Below are positions 6,101 through 6,677 of a DNA stretch of 6,677 nt, in pieces. Below the pieces are notes generated by a model. That model saw only the letters and a list, made by a program, of their open reading frames with translations. It was not told the origin of the DNA and made no database searches. The position numbers and the translations under genes were made by a program. The stretch comes from Draconibacterium orientale (GTDB lineage Bacteria; Bacteroidota; Bacteroidia; Bacteroidales; UBA1556), in the NCBI GenBank assembly GCA_022736595.1, contig DZDC01000121.1, positions 1-6,677 of the forward strand, in the 5' to 3' direction. Positions within the stretch are counted from its first letter, which is position 1, and every line of letters begins with the position of its first letter.

Positions 6101-6621
6101 TCAATGAATGGGGAACCACTTTGTTTACAAAAAATAATTTCGCAGCCAAGAAAATCCATCGCGATACTTTTAACCTTGGCGTGGGATGTTATCAGTTGAT
6201 TGTGGAAGATTCTGACGACGACGGACTTTCGTTTTTTGCCAATTCCGATGGTAACGGATACATCAATATTCGCAGAATCAATAATGCTATTGTTAAATCT
6301 TTTGAACCCGATTTTGGCAAAAGCATTGTGTACAACTTTACGGTAGATTATCCTTTGGCCTACGAAACTTTAAATCCACCTTTGAAGGCAACTCTGTTTC
6401 CCAATCCAAGTACCGGAGTTTTCAATTTGAAATTTAATCCTGAGGCGTTGTCCTATTCTGTGGTGAGTCCTGAAGGAAAGATCTTGTTTTCAAACGTTTT
6501 TGATACTCCTAACTCGGGCAAATATCGGCTCGATCTTTCAGATTATCCCGACGGACTTTATATGGTACGGATAAAATATTCTCAAGGCGAAGAATTGCTA
6601 AAAGTGATGAAAACCAATTAG
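3181..6621 (+). CDS. Secreted PNGase F-like protein with inserted LamG module and T9SS sorting domain
   Basis: Predicted extracellular peptide-N4-(N-acetyl-beta-glucosaminyl)asparagine amidase-like protein, which would release N-glycans from glycoproteins. Residues 1-18 are a signal peptide (LFAQ). About 22-102 match the start of PNGase F: GDTVWVSTF, Cys71, and CGEWD (88-92), where Asp92 fits catalytic Asp60. About 610-833 resume it: FVTPYG (623-628), FDVTDF (642-647), VGTP (677-680), ISGHG (727-731), GEF with Glu735 fitting Glu206, Cys760 and DRAGWCPG (775-782). The two parts total about 307 residues, close to the 314 of mature PNGase F. Between them lie about 510 residues: a beta-rich module (about 150-290), a LamG/concanavalin A-like domain (about 296-498; DGQWHHVAM, YIDGV, MDEIRVWD) and a linker. 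After the enzyme come an Ig/CARDB-like domain (about 838-948), a domain with acidic DSDDDG (1010-1015) that may bind calcium, and a T9SS type A sorting domain (about 1070-1146, FPNPSTG). Start is set by the signal peptide. Homology is strong; activity is inferred. Confidence 0.88.
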   Translation: MKKLFLLFSLFISFTLFAQNQGDTVWVSTFNYSQTYGINQWSPGIRDSVIQFPNNSGVSYSKILMYYNIRCKDGLVSPPVTGQTNIGCGEWDVNCHTYIHDSSRVDSVLNTTAKYWISNFTGTSFAYRTLPMNSIYRHFLKNVVVDSTLADTVFQTTGTQIGSAFTPNQTLDAKHQYLFTQAELSALGVTAGNLSGITLYADTANGQLRMFRIKIKPTSLTVLSDSMPELSNFTECFFNTTALSTGANRFQFYNPFVWNGTDNLLVELSYSNQQSLSGVNWTVQPTTFNSVLAATDNNAFVFNGSNYVRTVNFKGVPGSKARTIEAWIKTKAVNGDLISWGKNEAGKKWIFSINATGCLRVEVNGGYSFGNQPVNDGQWHHVAMVLTGTDMASARLYIDGVMQTGLTVLNIVVNSDTSGVNCVLSQGFHSRFFKGEMDEIRVWDTALSSATLLKWMRGVPDASHPQFSHLQLYYKFNDNGGTSVQDFSGNNRVATINSASLWSTTKGSQLFNSFTANSQRLKMGFIKGQYLQTVSNDTLFDSIPLTPNQLIEYQIISHSGSLQSDVVSLVTDTLVWAAGQEFTYHGNTNAIVDSVYKPAEQTVTMSQLAYYGRYPMKFEIMSFVTPYGINLDLGPNGKTWTFDVTDFAPVLKGIKRMTVAEGGQWMEDMDIRFAFIVGTPTREVLDVRQIWRSASKSYADIIADKVFEKRQFKFRPDANAFMVKSVISGHGQEGEFIPQTHLFNVNEGTSEFSWQVWKECANNPIFPQGGTWIYDRAGWCPGAPTFCQEMDITSLVSPGQNHWLDYSVSSASGASNYFVSNQLVSYSSPNYNLDASLIDIAAPTDKVEYSRANMICTQPTIKVQNTGTTALTSIKIKYWINNSTQPNFYTWTGSIAFMQKQTISLPSDAQLWNSLKPNGNVFHAQLVEANGAMDQNSYNNLYHSIFSIPDVIPSKFIIMLYTNSAPGETSYRIVNEWGTTLFTKNNFAAKKIHRDTFNLGVGCYQLIVEDSDDDGLSFFANSDGNGYINIRRINNAIVKSFEPDFGKSIVYNFTVDYPLAYETLNPPLKATLFPNPSTGVFNLKFNPEALSYSVVSPEGKILFSNVFDTPNSGKYRLDLSDYPDGLYMVRIKYSQGEELLKVMKTN

Positions 6622-6677
6622 GTCGCTCAAAATATTTCCATCTTACTTTTCTTAATCCTGCTCTAAGGAGAGGAAAA
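6622..6677. other. Short non-coding tail after the PNGase-like gene
   Basis: The 56 bases after the stop codon show no convincing terminator before the window ends. CTCTAAGGAGAG at 6661-6672 is a small 4-bp stem with an AAGG loop. It includes AAGGAG (6665-6670), which matches the Shine-Dalgarno consensus and could serve a gene beginning just outside. Such sequences are uncommon as functional sites in Bacteroidota, so this may equally be half of a hairpin cut by the window edge. Confidence 0.3.

Noticed and set aside
457..6621. The idea that the three genes form one novel system
   Set aside because: Terminator-like signals separate the patatin gene from the HMA gene, and the products differ in location and likely chemistry. 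Adjacency alone does not support a joint function.

Overview
The window looks like chromosomal DNA from a member of the Bacteroidota. The third gene ends in a type IX secretion (T9SS) type A sorting domain, a system known only from this phylum. Signal peptides end in the Bacteroidota-like patterns ...LYSQ and ...LFAQ. Spacers are AT-rich and start codons lack strong Shine-Dalgarno sequences. The genus cannot be told from this sequence. All three genes are on the + strand.

Layout. Positions 1-456 hold no gene. They contain a run of hairpins (6-57, 59-83, 112-139, 253-280), a 17-bp direct repeat (68-84 and 203-219) and candidate Bacteroidota -7 promoter boxes. Positions 457-2619 encode a patatin-like phospholipase fused to one POTRA domain and an Omp85-type outer-membrane beta-barrel (PlpD-like, type Vd architecture). 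Positions 2620-2845 hold two terminator-like hairpins and a REP-like inverted repeat. Positions 2846-3115 encode a small cytoplasmic heavy-metal-associated (HMA) domain protein. After a 65-bp AT-rich spacer with short repeats, 3181-6621 encodes a 1146-residue secreted protein. I recognise it as a peptide-N-glycosidase F (PNGase F)-like protein. Its N-terminal PNGase domain is interrupted by about 510 residues that include a LamG/concanavalin A-like module, and it carries extra C-terminal Ig-like, acidic and T9SS sorting domains. The last 56 bp are non-coding.

How the genes relate. The patatin gene is probably its own transcription unit, since terminators follow it. The HMA gene and the PNGase-like gene could be co-transcribed, because no terminator separates them, but nothing in the sequence shows that they work together. 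Two products act at the cell envelope or outside the cell (an outer-membrane lipase-like protein and an exported glycoprotein-deglycosylating enzyme candidate), and one is a small metal-binding protein. I see no sign of a defence system, mobile element or CRISPR array. The most noteworthy item is the split PNGase F architecture.
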